From Kangiella profundi (GTDB lineage: Bacteria; Pseudomonadota; Gammaproteobacteria; Enterobacterales; Kangiellaceae): DNA of 64,000 nt. The DNA is taken from contig NZ_CP025120.1 of assembly GCF_002838765.1 (NCBI RefSeq), positions 434,001 to 498,000 of the forward strand, read 5' to 3'. This document shows positions 24,557-33,728 of the stretch, in pieces; within the stretch, counting starts at the first letter, position 1, and every line of letters starts with the position of its first letter. The notes beneath the pieces were generated by a model. The model saw nothing but the letters and a program-made list of their open reading frames with translations. It did not search any database and was not told the DNA's origin. A program made the translations under genes and the position numbers.

Positions 24557-26563
24557 TTATTTATTTCTACCGCCACCTTTATTTCCGCCTTTACCCCCTC
24601 CAGTTGTGGAGTCTGAATTGTCACTTGTTCCGCTATCAAGACTGATTTGAACAAGTGCACTAGTGGTTAGCTTTCCATCACTGATGGTATAGCTGAAACT
24701 ATCTGTGTCTTTAAACGGTTTACCGGGGATGTAAGTTAAGCTGTTATCAGAGTTTAAAATAACATCGCCTTTTGAACCTTGCTCAACACCAATGATAGTA
24801 ATCTTATCGCCATCAGGGTCATAGTCATTAGTTAATGGCGAAAAGGTAATGCTGGTTTTGCTGGGCAATATCACCATATCGTTTAGCGCAACCGGTGCTG
24901 TATTACTGACAACCGTCTGTTCTTCGACAGTAACTGCAGCATTATCTTGGTCGCTTTGTAATGTCTGACCATGTGAGACTTTGCTGGTTACAGCATATAC
25001 GCCTGATGGGGCATTAGCATCAACCGCAAGCGATAGGTTGACTTCCTGGCTCGCACCCGGTGCCAGACTGATATTCGAATAATTAAAACTACCGTTGATA
25101 TAGCTATCTGTGCTCGAAGATAGATTAAAGGTTGAAGAGCTACACTCAGTACTATCACGGTTTGTAACCTTGTACGCCAGTTCCAGATTGCTGCCTGCAG
25201 TGGTTACTACAGATGTATTGCTGATTGGTTCAATAGTAGGAGCCTGATTCTGACAAATTGCGGGTGCCTGGCCATAATTAACCTGAATTACAGCACCGCC
25301 AGCATTGCTTGATGCCAGAGTGATGCTGACATCATTGGCAGAGTCATGATAAGTCTGCCCAGGCTGCAGAGTGATATCAGTCCAGCTCAAGGTTTCTGGT
25401 GTAGTATCTAAAAGGTAACTATCGTTAGGAGCATTGTCAGTTCCTTCACGCAAACGAACGCCGGTTAAAAATTGCGGGTAACTGTCAGCAAGATGCGCAT
25501 TAAAGCCAATCGCCTGACGATACTCCAGGTAATACCATTCGTTCTGACCGCTGGCTTTTGTTTGCTTAAAAATTTTAGCAACCTTGGTATTGCTATCATT
25601 GATTTCTAGTGGCGATAAAACCACTTCAGTGCTTTGCGTGATGGTTGCAACTTTGTCATTCATCCAGCCTAATTGTTCTTTCTGAAAGGCATTAAAATGA
25701 TTGGTTTCACGAGCGTTACCCATACCACTGATAAAGTCACCATAATCACCAACTACACAACCAGAGTCTGCGGTAACTTGGGTATCGCAGTCTTTGCTAT
25801 GTGCATGGTAAAGGCCAAGGTTATGTCCTAGCTCATGGTGAACAACATCAGATTCAAAACGTTTAATCCATGACAGAGGTCCTTGCACATTGGCTTTACC
25901 AGACCAGGTGCAGTTTGGATGCGTTGGGATCACATACATCACGTGATCATAGTTTGTTGGCTCATAACCTCTTTGACGAATGATGGCATCAGCTGCATTA
26001 CTGATCGCATAGGTATCACAGGTGCTGACATCGACATCGACAGTAATGGGTTCCAAAGCGTGGCCTGTTAAACCAAACTGCTGATAGGAACTTTCCAGAA
26101 AATACTGGTGAGCTGTATTAAACAGAGTGTCATAAAGCTGTGCGGAAGAAAAACGCACAATAGGGTTTATGGCAAAGTTGATTTCGGCCACCAGTAATTG
26201 ATGGGTACCTGAAACTGTACTCGCCTGAGTGGTAGCCTGTGTTGTTGAGCTTGAAGACTCATCAAGTAATAGACTTACTGAGTCAGGAGAAGCTTTTAGC
26301 TTACCCTTGTCAAACTGACCGTAGATTCTGACTTTTTGATTGGAGGCTAACCAATGTGGAACTTTATCGAATAACACTTCGGTAGCTTTTCCCTGACTGT
26401 TGACCAGTCGATAAGACAGTTCACTTCGCTTATTCACGAAGTCATCTTCAATGTTGATTGTAATGGTTCCTTCCACGACATTATCCTTTGCAAAGCTCCC
26501 TGCACTAAATAAAGACACAAAGATGCCCGCAGACGCTAACGCGCCTTTTAAAAGATAATTCAT
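24557..26563 (-). CDS. Secreted metzincin-type zinc metalloprotease
   Basis: 668-residue exported protease. Signal peptide to about residue 25 (SAGSFA), then a small beta domain (30-90) and a Ser/Thr-rich linker. The catalytic domain has HHELGHNLGLYH, giving zinc ligands His243, His247 and His253 and catalytic Glu244, as in reprolysin/gametolysin-like (M11/M12) enzymes. Behind it comes an NPCBM/NEW3-like beta domain, then a cadherin-like tandem repeat domain (PVALNDMVILPSKTSITFSPLTNDYDPDGD). The C-terminus is a Gly/Lys/Asn tail (GGGKGGNKGGGRNK). AGAGG precedes the ATG. It lies downstream of the VpsR-like regulator on the same strand. Confidence 0.85.
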   Translation of the reverse strand: MNYLLKGALASAGIFVSLFSAGSFAKDNVVEGTITINIEDDFVNKRSELSYRLVNSQGKATEVLFDKVPHWLASNQKVRIYGQFDKGKLKASPDSVSLLLDESSSSTTQATTQASTVSGTHQLLVAEINFAINPIVRFSSAQLYDTLFNTAHQYFLESSYQQFGLTGHALEPITVDVDVSTCDTYAISNAADAIIRQRGYEPTNYDHVMYVIPTHPNCTWSGKANVQGPLSWIKRFESDVVHHELGHNLGLYHAHSKDCDTQVTADSGCVVGDYGDFISGMGNARETNHFNAFQKEQLGWMNDKVATITQSTEVVLSPLEINDSNTKVAKIFKQTKASGQNEWYYLEYRQAIGFNAHLADSYPQFLTGVRLREGTDNAPNDSYLLDTTPETLSWTDITLQPGQTYHDSANDVSITLASSNAGGAVIQVNYGQAPAICQNQAPTIEPISNTSVVTTAGSNLELAYKVTNRDSTECSSSTFNLSSSTDSYINGSFNYSNISLAPGASQEVNLSLAVDANAPSGVYAVTSKVSHGQTLQSDQDNAAVTVEEQTVVSNTAPVALNDMVILPSKTSITFSPLTNDYDPDGDKITIIGVEQGSKGDVILNSDNSLTYIPGKPFKDTDSFSYTISDGKLTTSALVQISLDSGTSDNSDSTTGGGKGGNKGGGRNK

Positions 26564-26728
26564 GATTTGACCTCTTATGAAAATTTGAAAGGGTGTAACA
26601 CGGAGCCAATCATAGAAAAGTCATTTGTAAAAATAAATGACAGAATCGAACAATTGATTAAATTTTATACAAAATGAGAGGTGGCCAGAGATAGCCGTGT
26701 GATGGTTAATACACTTTTCCCAATTTTG

Positions 26729-28075
26729 TTACATAGGGATGTTGTGTTTATTTAACAGCCGATAGAGGCTGGTTCTTGAGATGCCTAGATTTTTAGCGGC
26801 TAAAGTATGATTGTAGCCAGATTTCTCAATAGAAAGAATCAGAGTTTCTTTCTCTGCTTTGTCTTTTGCCTCTTTCAGACTGACAATATTCTGATGGTTG
26901 CTGAAAGACAGATCCATGTGCTTTTCGGTAATCAAGTTTCCTTCTGATAAAATGACGGCCCGTCGAATTCGGTTCATTAACTCCCGCACATTGCCAGGCC
27001 AGCGGTATTGATTCATGGCATTCAAACAGCGCTGTGTGAAAGTTTTATGCATATGGCCTTCGCAGAATTGGCTTAAGAAATGATTGGCAAGTTCTGGAAT
27101 ATCCTGGCGACGATGACGAAGAGCTGGCATATGCAAAGTCAGCACATTGATACGGTGAAATAAATCCTCACGAAACAATCCATCTTCAACAGCTTTCTCA
27201 AGGTTAACATTGGTTGCAACGATAATACGGCAATCAACGGTAATGCTTGTGACGCTGCCTAACCGTTCAATTTGGTTTAACTCAAGAAAGCGTAATAAAT
27301 TAACTTGAAGATTAAGCGGGAGATCACCAATTTCATCTAGAAACACAGTGCCGCCATCAGCTGCTTCTATCCGCCCAATTTTTTTGCTGTCGGCATTGGT
27401 AAAAGCCCCTTTCTCATGACCAAACAATTCAGAGTAAAACAGAGTCTCGGGAATCGCTGCACAATTAATAGCAATGAATGGTCCCTGCTTGCGTTTTGAG
27501 CGCTGATGAATTTTTCTGGCAGCCAGCTCTTTACCGGTACCACTTTCACCAGTTATTAGTACAGTGGCATCCTCCATCGCAATTTTATTAATGTTGCGCT
27601 TAATAAGAGCCGTTGCTGGCGAGCGACCAATAATATCATCACTGTCCTGGGGCACCTGAAGTTGATTAAGCTGTTTGTTTTGTAGCTCAGCCATGCCAAA
27701 AGCATGGCCAACGGTTGCGAGAAAATAATCGTAACGCAGAGGCTCACGATGGTAATCATAAAACAGGTGTGAAAAGAGAAAGTTTGGATGATCTTCCAGC
27801 CAGTTTTCATGAGGAATAATGGCTATCCATTTTGTCGCCATATTTAGTGAGGCTAACTCTTCATATTCAGTAATAATAGGCTCAGGTTCAGCAGATAAAA
27901 AAATGACAACGACTTCAAAAAGATGGTGCTGAAAGAGTTTCTTAAACTGACTTTTTTCCTGAGTGAAAAAAATTTGCCAGCCATTATCTTTGAGCTGCTC
28001 ACTGAGTTCCTGGGCGGAGTCACCTTTACCGAAAATGAGGATCGAGCGACTTTCATGTGGAGAGTGGTCAAGCAT
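26729..28075 (-). CDS. VpsR-like AAA+ transcriptional activator
   Basis: Bacterial enhancer-binding-type protein of 448 residues. The N-terminal domain (1-135) has a receiver-like shape but no phospho-acceptor (IFLSAEPE where LDL would be). Its end, FLATVGHAFGMAELQNK, resembles the N-terminal domain of Vibrio VpsR. The AAA+ domain has Walker A GESGTGK (176-182), Walker B VFLDEIG (244-250) and arginine finger region FREDLFHRIN. The sigma-54 contact loop reads GAFTNA (223-228) instead of GAFTGA. A Fis-type HTH ends the protein (NHTLAAKNLGISRTSLYRLLNKHNI). VpsR itself binds cyclic di-GMP and activates matrix genes. Confidence 0.85.
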   Translation of the reverse strand: MLDHSPHESRSILIFGKGDSAQELSEQLKDNGWQIFFTQEKSQFKKLFQHHLFEVVVIFLSAEPEPIITEYEELASLNMATKWIAIIPHENWLEDHPNFLFSHLFYDYHREPLRYDYFLATVGHAFGMAELQNKQLNQLQVPQDSDDIIGRSPATALIKRNINKIAMEDATVLITGESGTGKELAARKIHQRSKRKQGPFIAINCAAIPETLFYSELFGHEKGAFTNADSKKIGRIEAADGGTVFLDEIGDLPLNLQVNLLRFLELNQIERLGSVTSITVDCRIIVATNVNLEKAVEDGLFREDLFHRINVLTLHMPALRHRRQDIPELANHFLSQFCEGHMHKTFTQRCLNAMNQYRWPGNVRELMNRIRRAVILSEGNLITEKHMDLSFSNHQNIVSLKEAKDKAEKETLILSIEKSGYNHTLAAKNLGISRTSLYRLLNKHNIPM

Positions 28076-28338
28076 TCCTTGCCTCCCAATCTAAAAAGTA
28101 AAAAGAACAAAAAAATATGTAAAACAATTGATAAAAATTATTTCACAGTTTTAAGTTTCAATTATATCAAACCTCGATTAAAGAGACCTAGAAATAGATC
28201 CACAAAACTGATTTTTAAGAAGGTTTTTTTGGTTATGTAAAGTGTCAAATTGTTTTACTTAAATTCACTTTTGAGTTGGAAATCTTTACATGAAATTCGG
28301 CGCTGCAATGAGCTAGAGCTAGCTATGGATAATGAAAA
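28076..28338. other. AT-rich intergenic stretch upstream of the VpsR-like gene
   Basis: About 260 bases between the activator start and the cytochrome b561 terminator. It is strongly AT-rich with long A and T runs. It should hold the activator promoter (on -), but I see no clear -35/-10 pair, no sigma-54 element and no coding potential. Confidence 0.5.
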
Positions 28339-28361
28339 GGCTTCTAGATTAAGTAGAAGCC
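28335..28361 (-). terminator. Terminator after cytochrome b561
   Basis: GGCTTCT (28339-28345) and AGAAGCC (28355-28361) form a 7-bp stem with a 9-base loop. Read on -, the stem is followed by TTTTC. It lies 36 bases beyond the stop of the b561 gene. Confidence 0.55.
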
Positions 28362-28396
28362 CTTAAAAAATATATCTGTCTTATGATTTTTACTAA

Positions 28397-28927
28397 TTAT
28401 AGCATCCGTCTTAAAACATCAGTGTCAGATCCTTTATCAAACCAGCGATGTTTAATTGTTCCTGCCAAGTGTAAAATAATCAGTAATAAAAGCGAATAAG
28501 CCAGTATTTCATGCAGCTCGTGCATTAAGTGAGCTGTATCCTCATTATCGGCAACCAGGCCTGGAATTGGCACTCCAAACCATTCAACATCAAAACCCTG
28601 ATAGTCTGATGAAAGGTATCCAACAACAGGAATTGCCACCATTAATACATAGAACAGGAAGTGGGTAATTTTTGTTAGCCATCTTTCCCAAGTTGCCAGG
28701 CTGGATGGTAATGGTGGATTCTTTGAAAAGAGTCTCACGATAATTCTTATAATTACCAACCCTAGCACTGTGATACCAAAAGATTTATGGACCGGATAAA
28801 TTTCATATTTGAGTTCGCTTTCCATCGGTAATCCCGCCATGTACCAGCCAACAGCAATCATAACGATCAGCATGAGTGCTATCAGCCAATGCAGCACACG
28901 CAGAGCTAGTGAGTATTTTTCTTGCAT
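28397..28927 (-). CDS. Cytochrome b561 family protein (CybB-like)
   Basis: Inner-membrane di-haem b-type cytochrome of the CybB group, which oxidises quinol; E. coli CybB can pass electrons to superoxide/oxygen. Four membrane helices (about 10-28, 45-65, 88-108, 140-162) carry the expected His ligands: His13 (LRVLHWLIA), His48 (YPVHKSFG), and His in the helix ending LLLIILHLAGTIKHRW. 176 residues is typical. GGGGA lies upstream of the ATG. Monocistronic, with its own terminator. Confidence 0.88.
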   Translation of the reverse strand: MQEKYSLALRVLHWLIALMLIVMIAVGWYMAGLPMESELKYEIYPVHKSFGITVLGLVIIRIIVRLFSKNPPLPSSLATWERWLTKITHFLFYVLMVAIPVVGYLSSDYQGFDVEWFGVPIPGLVADNEDTAHLMHELHEILAYSLLLLIILHLAGTIKHRWFDKGSDTDVLRRML

Positions 28928-29034
28928 AACGTTTCCCCATTTGGTTATGAAGCATCAATATAAAATGCTTTATAGGAAGATGGCAAGTAAAGAGAAGGGA
29001 GTGTTGCTTAGGGTTAGTTAAGGCTGGGCAGTTA

Positions 29035-29068
29035 GGCTGGGTTAGTCAGCGATGCCGCTAAACCAGCC
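29035..29068 (-). terminator. Hairpin downstream of psd
   Basis: GGCTGGGTTAG (29035-29045) pairs, with one mismatch, with CTAAACCAGCC (29058-29068), 12 bases after the psd stop. No U-run follows on -, so it may be a weak or Rho-assisted terminator or an mRNA-stabilising hairpin. Confidence 0.35.
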
Positions 29069-29080
29069 ATAAGCTTGTAA

Positions 29081-29932
29081 TTATTTTTTAAAGGCTATCG
29101 GTTGACCCATAACCGTTGGGGCATAAGCCTTCATGTTCTTATGCCATTCAAGCGTATCCTTTGGAAAAAGTAGTACGATAGTAGAGCCGAGTTTAAAGCG
29201 GCCCATTTCTTCGCCTTTCTTTAAGCTCACTTCGCCGTGTTCATAATCCCAGCTACGAACTTCCTTACGAGTAGGAGGGGTTACTGTACCATGCCAGACA
29301 GTTTCAACGCTGCCTACAATTGTTGCGCCTACTAATACCATCGCCATTGGTCCTAGTTCAGTATCAAACATGGCAACCACTCGTTCATTGCGCGCAAAAA
29401 GGTTTGGTACTTTGCGGGCAGTTAATGGATTGACGCTAAAAAGCTTTCCCGGGACATGAATCATTTTGGTTAGCTGGCCATCGATTGGCATGTGCAGACG
29501 ATGATAGTCTTTTGGAGCCAGGTAGACCGTCGCGAACTCTCCGTCCTGAAAAGGGGCTGCTAAGTCTGCATCGCCACCCAGTAACGTTTTTGCTGAGTAG
29601 GTGTGGCCTTTGGCCTGAAAAATATAGCCATTATCAATTTTGCCTAATTGACTTATCGCACCATCGGCAGGGTGAACGATTGAGTTGTCATCTGAATCAA
29701 TGGGTCTGACATCAGCTTTTAATGAACGAGTAAAAAAATCATTGAAGGTTTTGTAGTCTTCAGGATTTTCGCGTTCGGCAATGCTCATATCAATGCCGTA
29801 CTTTTTGATGAACCATTTGATAAAGGCATTCTTTATTTTAACGTTTTCGCTTTCGGCAATTTTTCCCATTAGCAGCGAAATGCCGTGTTGCGGAATCAGG
29901 TATTGTGATAATACTTTTAATGTGTCGGACAT
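29081..29932 (-). CDS. psd: Phosphatidylserine decarboxylase proenzyme
   Basis: Psd decarboxylates phosphatidylserine to phosphatidylethanolamine at the inner membrane. It is made as a proenzyme that cleaves itself within LGST to give the beta chain and a pyruvoyl-capped alpha chain. Here LGST is at residues 248-251, so Ser250 becomes the pyruvoyl group. Other signatures are [23 protein letters not shown] with the catalytic His, and [15 protein letters not shown]. The length of 283 is normal. It lies 94 bases after rsgA in the conserved orn/rsgA/psd neighbourhood. Confidence 0.95.
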   Translation of the reverse strand: MSDTLKVLSQYLIPQHGISLLMGKIAESENVKIKNAFIKWFIKKYGIDMSIAERENPEDYKTFNDFFTRSLKADVRPIDSDDNSIVHPADGAISQLGKIDNGYIFQAKGHTYSAKTLLGGDADLAAPFQDGEFATVYLAPKDYHRLHMPIDGQLTKMIHVPGKLFSVNPLTARKVPNLFARNERVVAMFDTELGPMAMVLVGATIVGSVETVWHGTVTPPTRKEVRSWDYEHGEVSLKKGEEMGRFKLGSTIVLLFPKDTLEWHKNMKAYAPTVMGQPIAFKK

Positions 29933-30026
29933 GGGTTTTCAGAATTCCAATAAATAGTTGGCGATATTGTAGCTTAAATAATAGGCTCAGACTATTAGCC
30001 TATCCATACGTAGTGTTAGAGTTCAG

Positions 30027-31034
30027 TTAAGCAAAAGGTTGATCGAAGTGCTGGATTAGATGTCGGTAGTTTTTTAAGCGACTCGCTGCAATAGAGCCTT
30101 CTTTTGCAGCGGCCAACACTGCGCAACCCGGTTCATTAAGATGCTTACAGTCGCGAAACTTACATTGCTCACCAATTTGTGAGATTTCGATAAAGCCCTG
30201 TTTAATATCCTCATCTTCCAGATGCCACAGGCCAAATTCCCTGACTCCCGGTGAGTCGACCAGGTAAGTGTCATCGTCAAGTCTATACAGTCGTGATGCG
30301 GTTGTGGTGTGCGTACCAAGCCCAGATGTTTCAGAAACTTCGCCCGTTGCAATTTTCATATCGGGAAACAGGTAACCAATTAAGGTGGACTTTCCCACTC
30401 CTGACTGGCCAGCCAGTAATAGCTGTTTACCTTTTAAGCTCTTAACCAGCTGATCAACACCCTCACCAGTTTTTGAGCTGATGTAGTAAATTGGATAACC
30501 TAAATCCTGATATAGTTTTAATCGGTCTTTAATCGCTTCTTGTTCGCTGTGCGCAACCGTATCCCACTTATTCATGATAATCCATACTGGAAGTTGGCTG
30601 GCTTGGGCAGCGACTAAATAGCGATCCAATAATACTTCTGAGAAAGCTGGTTCCGGTGCCAACAGCAATGCAATCAGATCAATGTTGGCAGCCACCGGTT
30701 TGACGCCATGATGCGGGGTGGGGCGCTTGAGCAGTGAGCGGCGAGGTTCCAGCTCCACCAGAATTCCGGTTGGCAGATCCTTCTGGCGTCGAAACCAGAC
30801 TCGATCACCCACCACCGGAACCTCATTTGATTTACGTAAAAAGCAGCGGATAGTGTTGAAAGATTCATCGGCAATATCAACCTGCTGTCCAAAACGACTG
30901 ATCACTATCCCTTGCTCTGGATCGAGCAGACTTTCTTCATCGATATTTCGATCGACTGTCTGTTTTGTATAGTTAACCTGCTTATTGGGCTTTTTGCGCC
31001 AACGCTTGGAGGATTTTTTTTCTGGTTTAGCCAA
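30027..31034 (-). CDS. rsgA: Ribosome small subunit-dependent GTPase A
   Basis: RsgA binds 30S subunits late in assembly and hydrolyses GTP. The circularly permuted GTPase order is visible: G4 NKWD, then G1 GQSGVGKST, then G3 DSPGVREFG. They are flanked by an N-terminal OB fold (GIVISRFGQQVDI) and a C-terminal zinc knuckle (CKFRDCKHLNEPGC). The start is TTG at 31034: the basic N-terminus MAKPEKKSSKRWRKKPNK fits the family, no in-frame ATG is available before the OB fold, and AGGT lies upstream. It follows phhB by 33 bases. Confidence 0.94.
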   Translation of the reverse strand: MAKPEKKSSKRWRKKPNKQVNYTKQTVDRNIDEESLLDPEQGIVISRFGQQVDIADESFNTIRCFLRKSNEVPVVGDRVWFRRQKDLPTGILVELEPRRSLLKRPTPHHGVKPVAANIDLIALLLAPEPAFSEVLLDRYLVAAQASQLPVWIIMNKWDTVAHSEQEAIKDRLKLYQDLGYPIYYISSKTGEGVDQLVKSLKGKQLLLAGQSGVGKSTLIGYLFPDMKIATGEVSETSGLGTHTTTASRLYRLDDDTYLVDSPGVREFGLWHLEDEDIKQGFIEISQIGEQCKFRDCKHLNEPGCAVLAAAKEGSIAASRLKNYRHLIQHFDQPFA

Positions 31035-31067
31035 AGCAAGTTACCTGTTTATGTTTCAACGAAGAAA

Positions 31068-31436
31068 TTAATCTTCCTGAAAGTTAGGACCAAAATTGCC
31101 ACTGTTATCCAGTGCATCAATATGGGCAGCACAAATTAAATCGTTAAGACAGACGCTGTTACCGGCATCGTGAGTAGTGTAGCGAACCAGACAGTGGCCA
31201 TAACTCACTTCAAGATCTGGGTGATGTGCCTGCTTATTCGCGATCCAGGCCACTGCATTAACAAAAGCCATGGTGTGGTAATAATTTTTGAACTTAAATT
31301 TGCGATAAATTGCTCCCGTATCCTGATCAAATTGCCAGTGACTTAATTGCTCACTCATTAGCTGTTTGCGTTTTGATTCATCAAGCGGGCTTCTTGCATC
31401 ATCGTTGTGTACACATTGTTGCTGTGCCAGTTGCAT
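31068..31436 (-). CDS. phhB: Pterin-4a-carbinolamine dehydratase
   Basis: This enzyme dehydrates 4a-hydroxytetrahydropterin, recycling the cofactor of phenylalanine hydroxylase. The core is clear: WQFDQDTGAIYRKFKFKNYYHTMAFVNAVAWIANKQAHHPDLEVSYGHCLVRYTTHDAG, with the HHPD motif and the later His. The 122-residue length and a good TAGGAG site upstream support the ATG at 31436. No phenylalanine hydroxylase is nearby. It is placed at the head of a phhB-rsgA-psd unit, divergent from orn. Confidence 0.92.
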   Translation of the reverse strand: MQLAQQQCVHNDDARSPLDESKRKQLMSEQLSHWQFDQDTGAIYRKFKFKNYYHTMAFVNAVAWIANKQAHHPDLEVSYGHCLVRYTTHDAGNSVCLNDLICAAHIDALDNSGNFGPNFQED

Positions 31437-31602
31437 AATATCTCCTATAAATCTTTAAGCTGTTATTTGTGAACGGGTTTCAGTTACCTGCTCAGGCGCT
31501 TCCATACGAGCGCAAAAACTGCGACTATAATAGCTGAAAACTTCATTAGTATGGAGCTTAGCTGAGTATAATGATGCACATTGTAACGATTAGGAGCTGG
31601 TT

Positions 31603-32151
31603 TTGACAAAAAATGACGATAATTTGATCTGGGTTGATCTGGAAATGACGGGTTTGGATCCAGAAACTGATGTAGTTATTGAGATTGCAACTATTGTCAC
31701 GGATAAGGATCTAAATATATTAGCGGAAGGTCCTGTCATCGCAATTCATCAGCCGGATGAGGTGCTCGACAATATGAATGAATGGTGTGTCGTTCAGCAT
31801 GGAAAGTCAGGATTAACCGAGCGTGTGCGTCAAAGCACCATTGATGAAGATGAGGCAAGTGAACTGACCTTGGCATTTTTGAAGCAGTGGGTTGATGAAG
31901 GCAAGTCGCCAATGTGCGGCAATAGTATCTGTCAGGATCGCCGCTTTATGGTTAAACACATGCCAAAGCTGGAGACCTATTTCCACTATCGTCATATTGA
32001 TGTTAGTACTCTAAAAGAACTGGCTCGACGCTGGAAGCCATCCATATTGAATGGTTTGACTAAGGCGGCGACTCACTTGGCGCTGGATGACATTCGAGAA
32101 TCCATTGAGGAGTGTCGTTATTACCGTGAGCATTTTATTGATCTGGCATAG
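31603..32151 (+). CDS. orn: Oligoribonuclease
   Basis: Orn degrades 2-5-nucleotide RNAs, including linear pGpG from cyclic di-GMP turnover, to mononucleotides. DEDDh exonuclease motifs are present: DLEMTGLD near the start, the [11 protein letters not shown] segment and [13 protein letters not shown] near the end. The start is TTG at 31603 with AGGAG about six bases upstream. The next in-frame Met lies inside the first catalytic motif and would destroy the enzyme. 182 residues is typical. Confidence 0.95.
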   Translation: MTKNDDNLIWVDLEMTGLDPETDVVIEIATIVTDKDLNILAEGPVIAIHQPDEVLDNMNEWCVVQHGKSGLTERVRQSTIDEDEASELTLAFLKQWVDEGKSPMCGNSICQDRRFMVKHMPKLETYFHYRHIDVSTLKELARRWKPSILNGLTKAATHLALDDIRESIEECRYYREHFIDLA

Positions 32152-32188
32152 CGATCCGCAGAGAACCAACATGCCCTAAGGAAAGTGT

Positions 32189-33697
32189 ATGCATCCCATA
32201 TTTACAGCAGACAGTATAAAAGTCATTGAGCAGGAAGCTGCCAAAGCGCAGGGCTTTGCTCTGTTTGAACTGATGGAGCGGGCTGGACGAGCAGCATTTG
32301 ATTGCATGGAGCGAGAATGGCCATTGGCTCACCGCATTGTCATAGTCACAGGCTCTGGTAACAATGCTGGCGATGGTTTAATAGTGGCAGGTCTTGCGCA
32401 ACGTGTGGGCATGCAGGTGACACTGGTGCCAATTAAACCACTGGATGAACTTTCCGGGGATGCGGCCAAGGCCTGGCAGCAAATTAAGGACAAGAACATC
32501 ACCATTAAAGAGCCAAACCAGGCCATATTTGAGCAGGCTGATGTAATCGTTGATGCCCTGCTGGGAACTGGCTTCAAAGGGCAGTTGCGTGATGAGTACG
32601 CTCAGGTGATTGAGCAGGTTAATCAATCGGGCATGCCAGTTCTTGCTTTGGATTTACCCAGTGGTGTTTATGCAGATACTGGATTGTGTGCTGAGCCCCA
32701 TATCAGAGCTGACCATACGGTCAGTTTTATTTTTTATAAAGTCTGTCAGGTAATGAATGAAGGACTCGCTGCTCAGGGCGAGCTGCACCTGGCAATGCTG
32801 GGTGTCGGGCAGTCGCAATTTTATCAACAGCGTCCTGTTGCATGGAAACAGTCCTATGCGGATGTGATTGACGAAATGCCAGAGCGTAGCGCGACAACCT
32901 ACAAGCAGGCGTGCGGACACTTGATGTGTGTTGGCGGTGACTTCACTATGGGTGGTGCCATTATGTTGGCGACTGAAGCTGCGCTCCGCAGCGGTGCGGG
33001 GCTGGTAACGACATTCCTGCACCCAGACAATCGTAGTGCGGCTTTAGGCTTTTGCCCAGAAGCCATGTGGCATGGTGTAGCTTTTGAAGAGTTGAGTTTT
33101 AACAGTTTAATTGAAACCAGCCCAAAACAGTTTGACGCGATAGTGCTCGGCCCCGGGCTGGGTCGAAGTGAATGGGCGCGACAGGTTTTTGAGCAATCAT
33201 TCAGCTATGCCGTACAGCAGAAGCTACCTTGTCTCATAGATGGTGATGGACTTTTCTGGTTACAGAGAAGCCTTGAAAACAATGATAGTGTGACTTTGCC
33301 GCAGCCATTGATTTTGACTCCACACTTTGGCGAAGCAGCTCGGCTGTTAAGCTGCGATACAGCCAAAGTCAGTGATGATAGAATCGCTGCTGCTAAAGAC
33401 ATCTCCGAAAAATATCACTGTATTTGTTTATTAAAAGGTGCAGGAACGATATTGTCTGATGGGCAACAGGTAGTAATAGCAGGTGGTGCTCATCCAGCTA
33501 TGGCAACAGCCGGGCTTGGAGATGTGTTAAGTGGACTGATTGGCTCTTTGGTGGTGCAGGGTATGTCAGGCTGGGATGCAGCGCGACTGGCTACCTCTAT
33601 TCATTTTGCTGCTGGTGTTGAAGCAGCTGGCGATAGAACTCGAGGCATGTTGGCTTCCGAGTTGATTGAAACGATAAACTTTTTGGTAAACAGGTAA
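32189..33697 (+). CDS. nnr: Bifunctional NAD(P)H-hydrate repair enzyme
   Basis: Repairs NADH and NADPH damaged by hydration. The N-terminal YjeF domain (about 1-210; GSGNNAGDGLIVAGLA, VDALLGTGFKG, LDLPSG) epimerises R- and S-hydrates. The C-terminal ribokinase-like domain (about 220-495; GGDFTMGGAIMLA, LTPHFGEAARL, LLKGAGTIL, TAGLGDVLSGLIGSL) is the ADP-dependent dehydratase. 502 residues matches the fused bacterial form. It is followed 31 bases later by tsaE, the usual order. Confidence 0.95.
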   Translation: MHPIFTADSIKVIEQEAAKAQGFALFELMERAGRAAFDCMEREWPLAHRIVIVTGSGNNAGDGLIVAGLAQRVGMQVTLVPIKPLDELSGDAAKAWQQIKDKNITIKEPNQAIFEQADVIVDALLGTGFKGQLRDEYAQVIEQVNQSGMPVLALDLPSGVYADTGLCAEPHIRADHTVSFIFYKVCQVMNEGLAAQGELHLAMLGVGQSQFYQQRPVAWKQSYADVIDEMPERSATTYKQACGHLMCVGGDFTMGGAIMLATEAALRSGAGLVTTFLHPDNRSAALGFCPEAMWHGVAFEELSFNSLIETSPKQFDAIVLGPGLGRSEWARQVFEQSFSYAVQQKLPCLIDGDGLFWLQRSLENNDSVTLPQPLILTPHFGEAARLLSCDTAKVSDDRIAAAKDISEKYHCICLLKGAGTILSDGQQVVIAGGAHPAMATAGLGDVLSGLIGSLVVQGMSGWDAARLATSIHFAAGVEAAGDRTRGMLASELIETINFLVNR

Positions 33698-33728
33698 CTG
33701 GTTTACCTCTTGTTTCGGATTTGAGCAG

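Noticed and set aside
26564-26728. Possible sigma-54 promoter for the protease gene (TGGCTC on -)
   Set aside because: The TGGC is not followed by a GC at the required distance, so the -12 element is missing.
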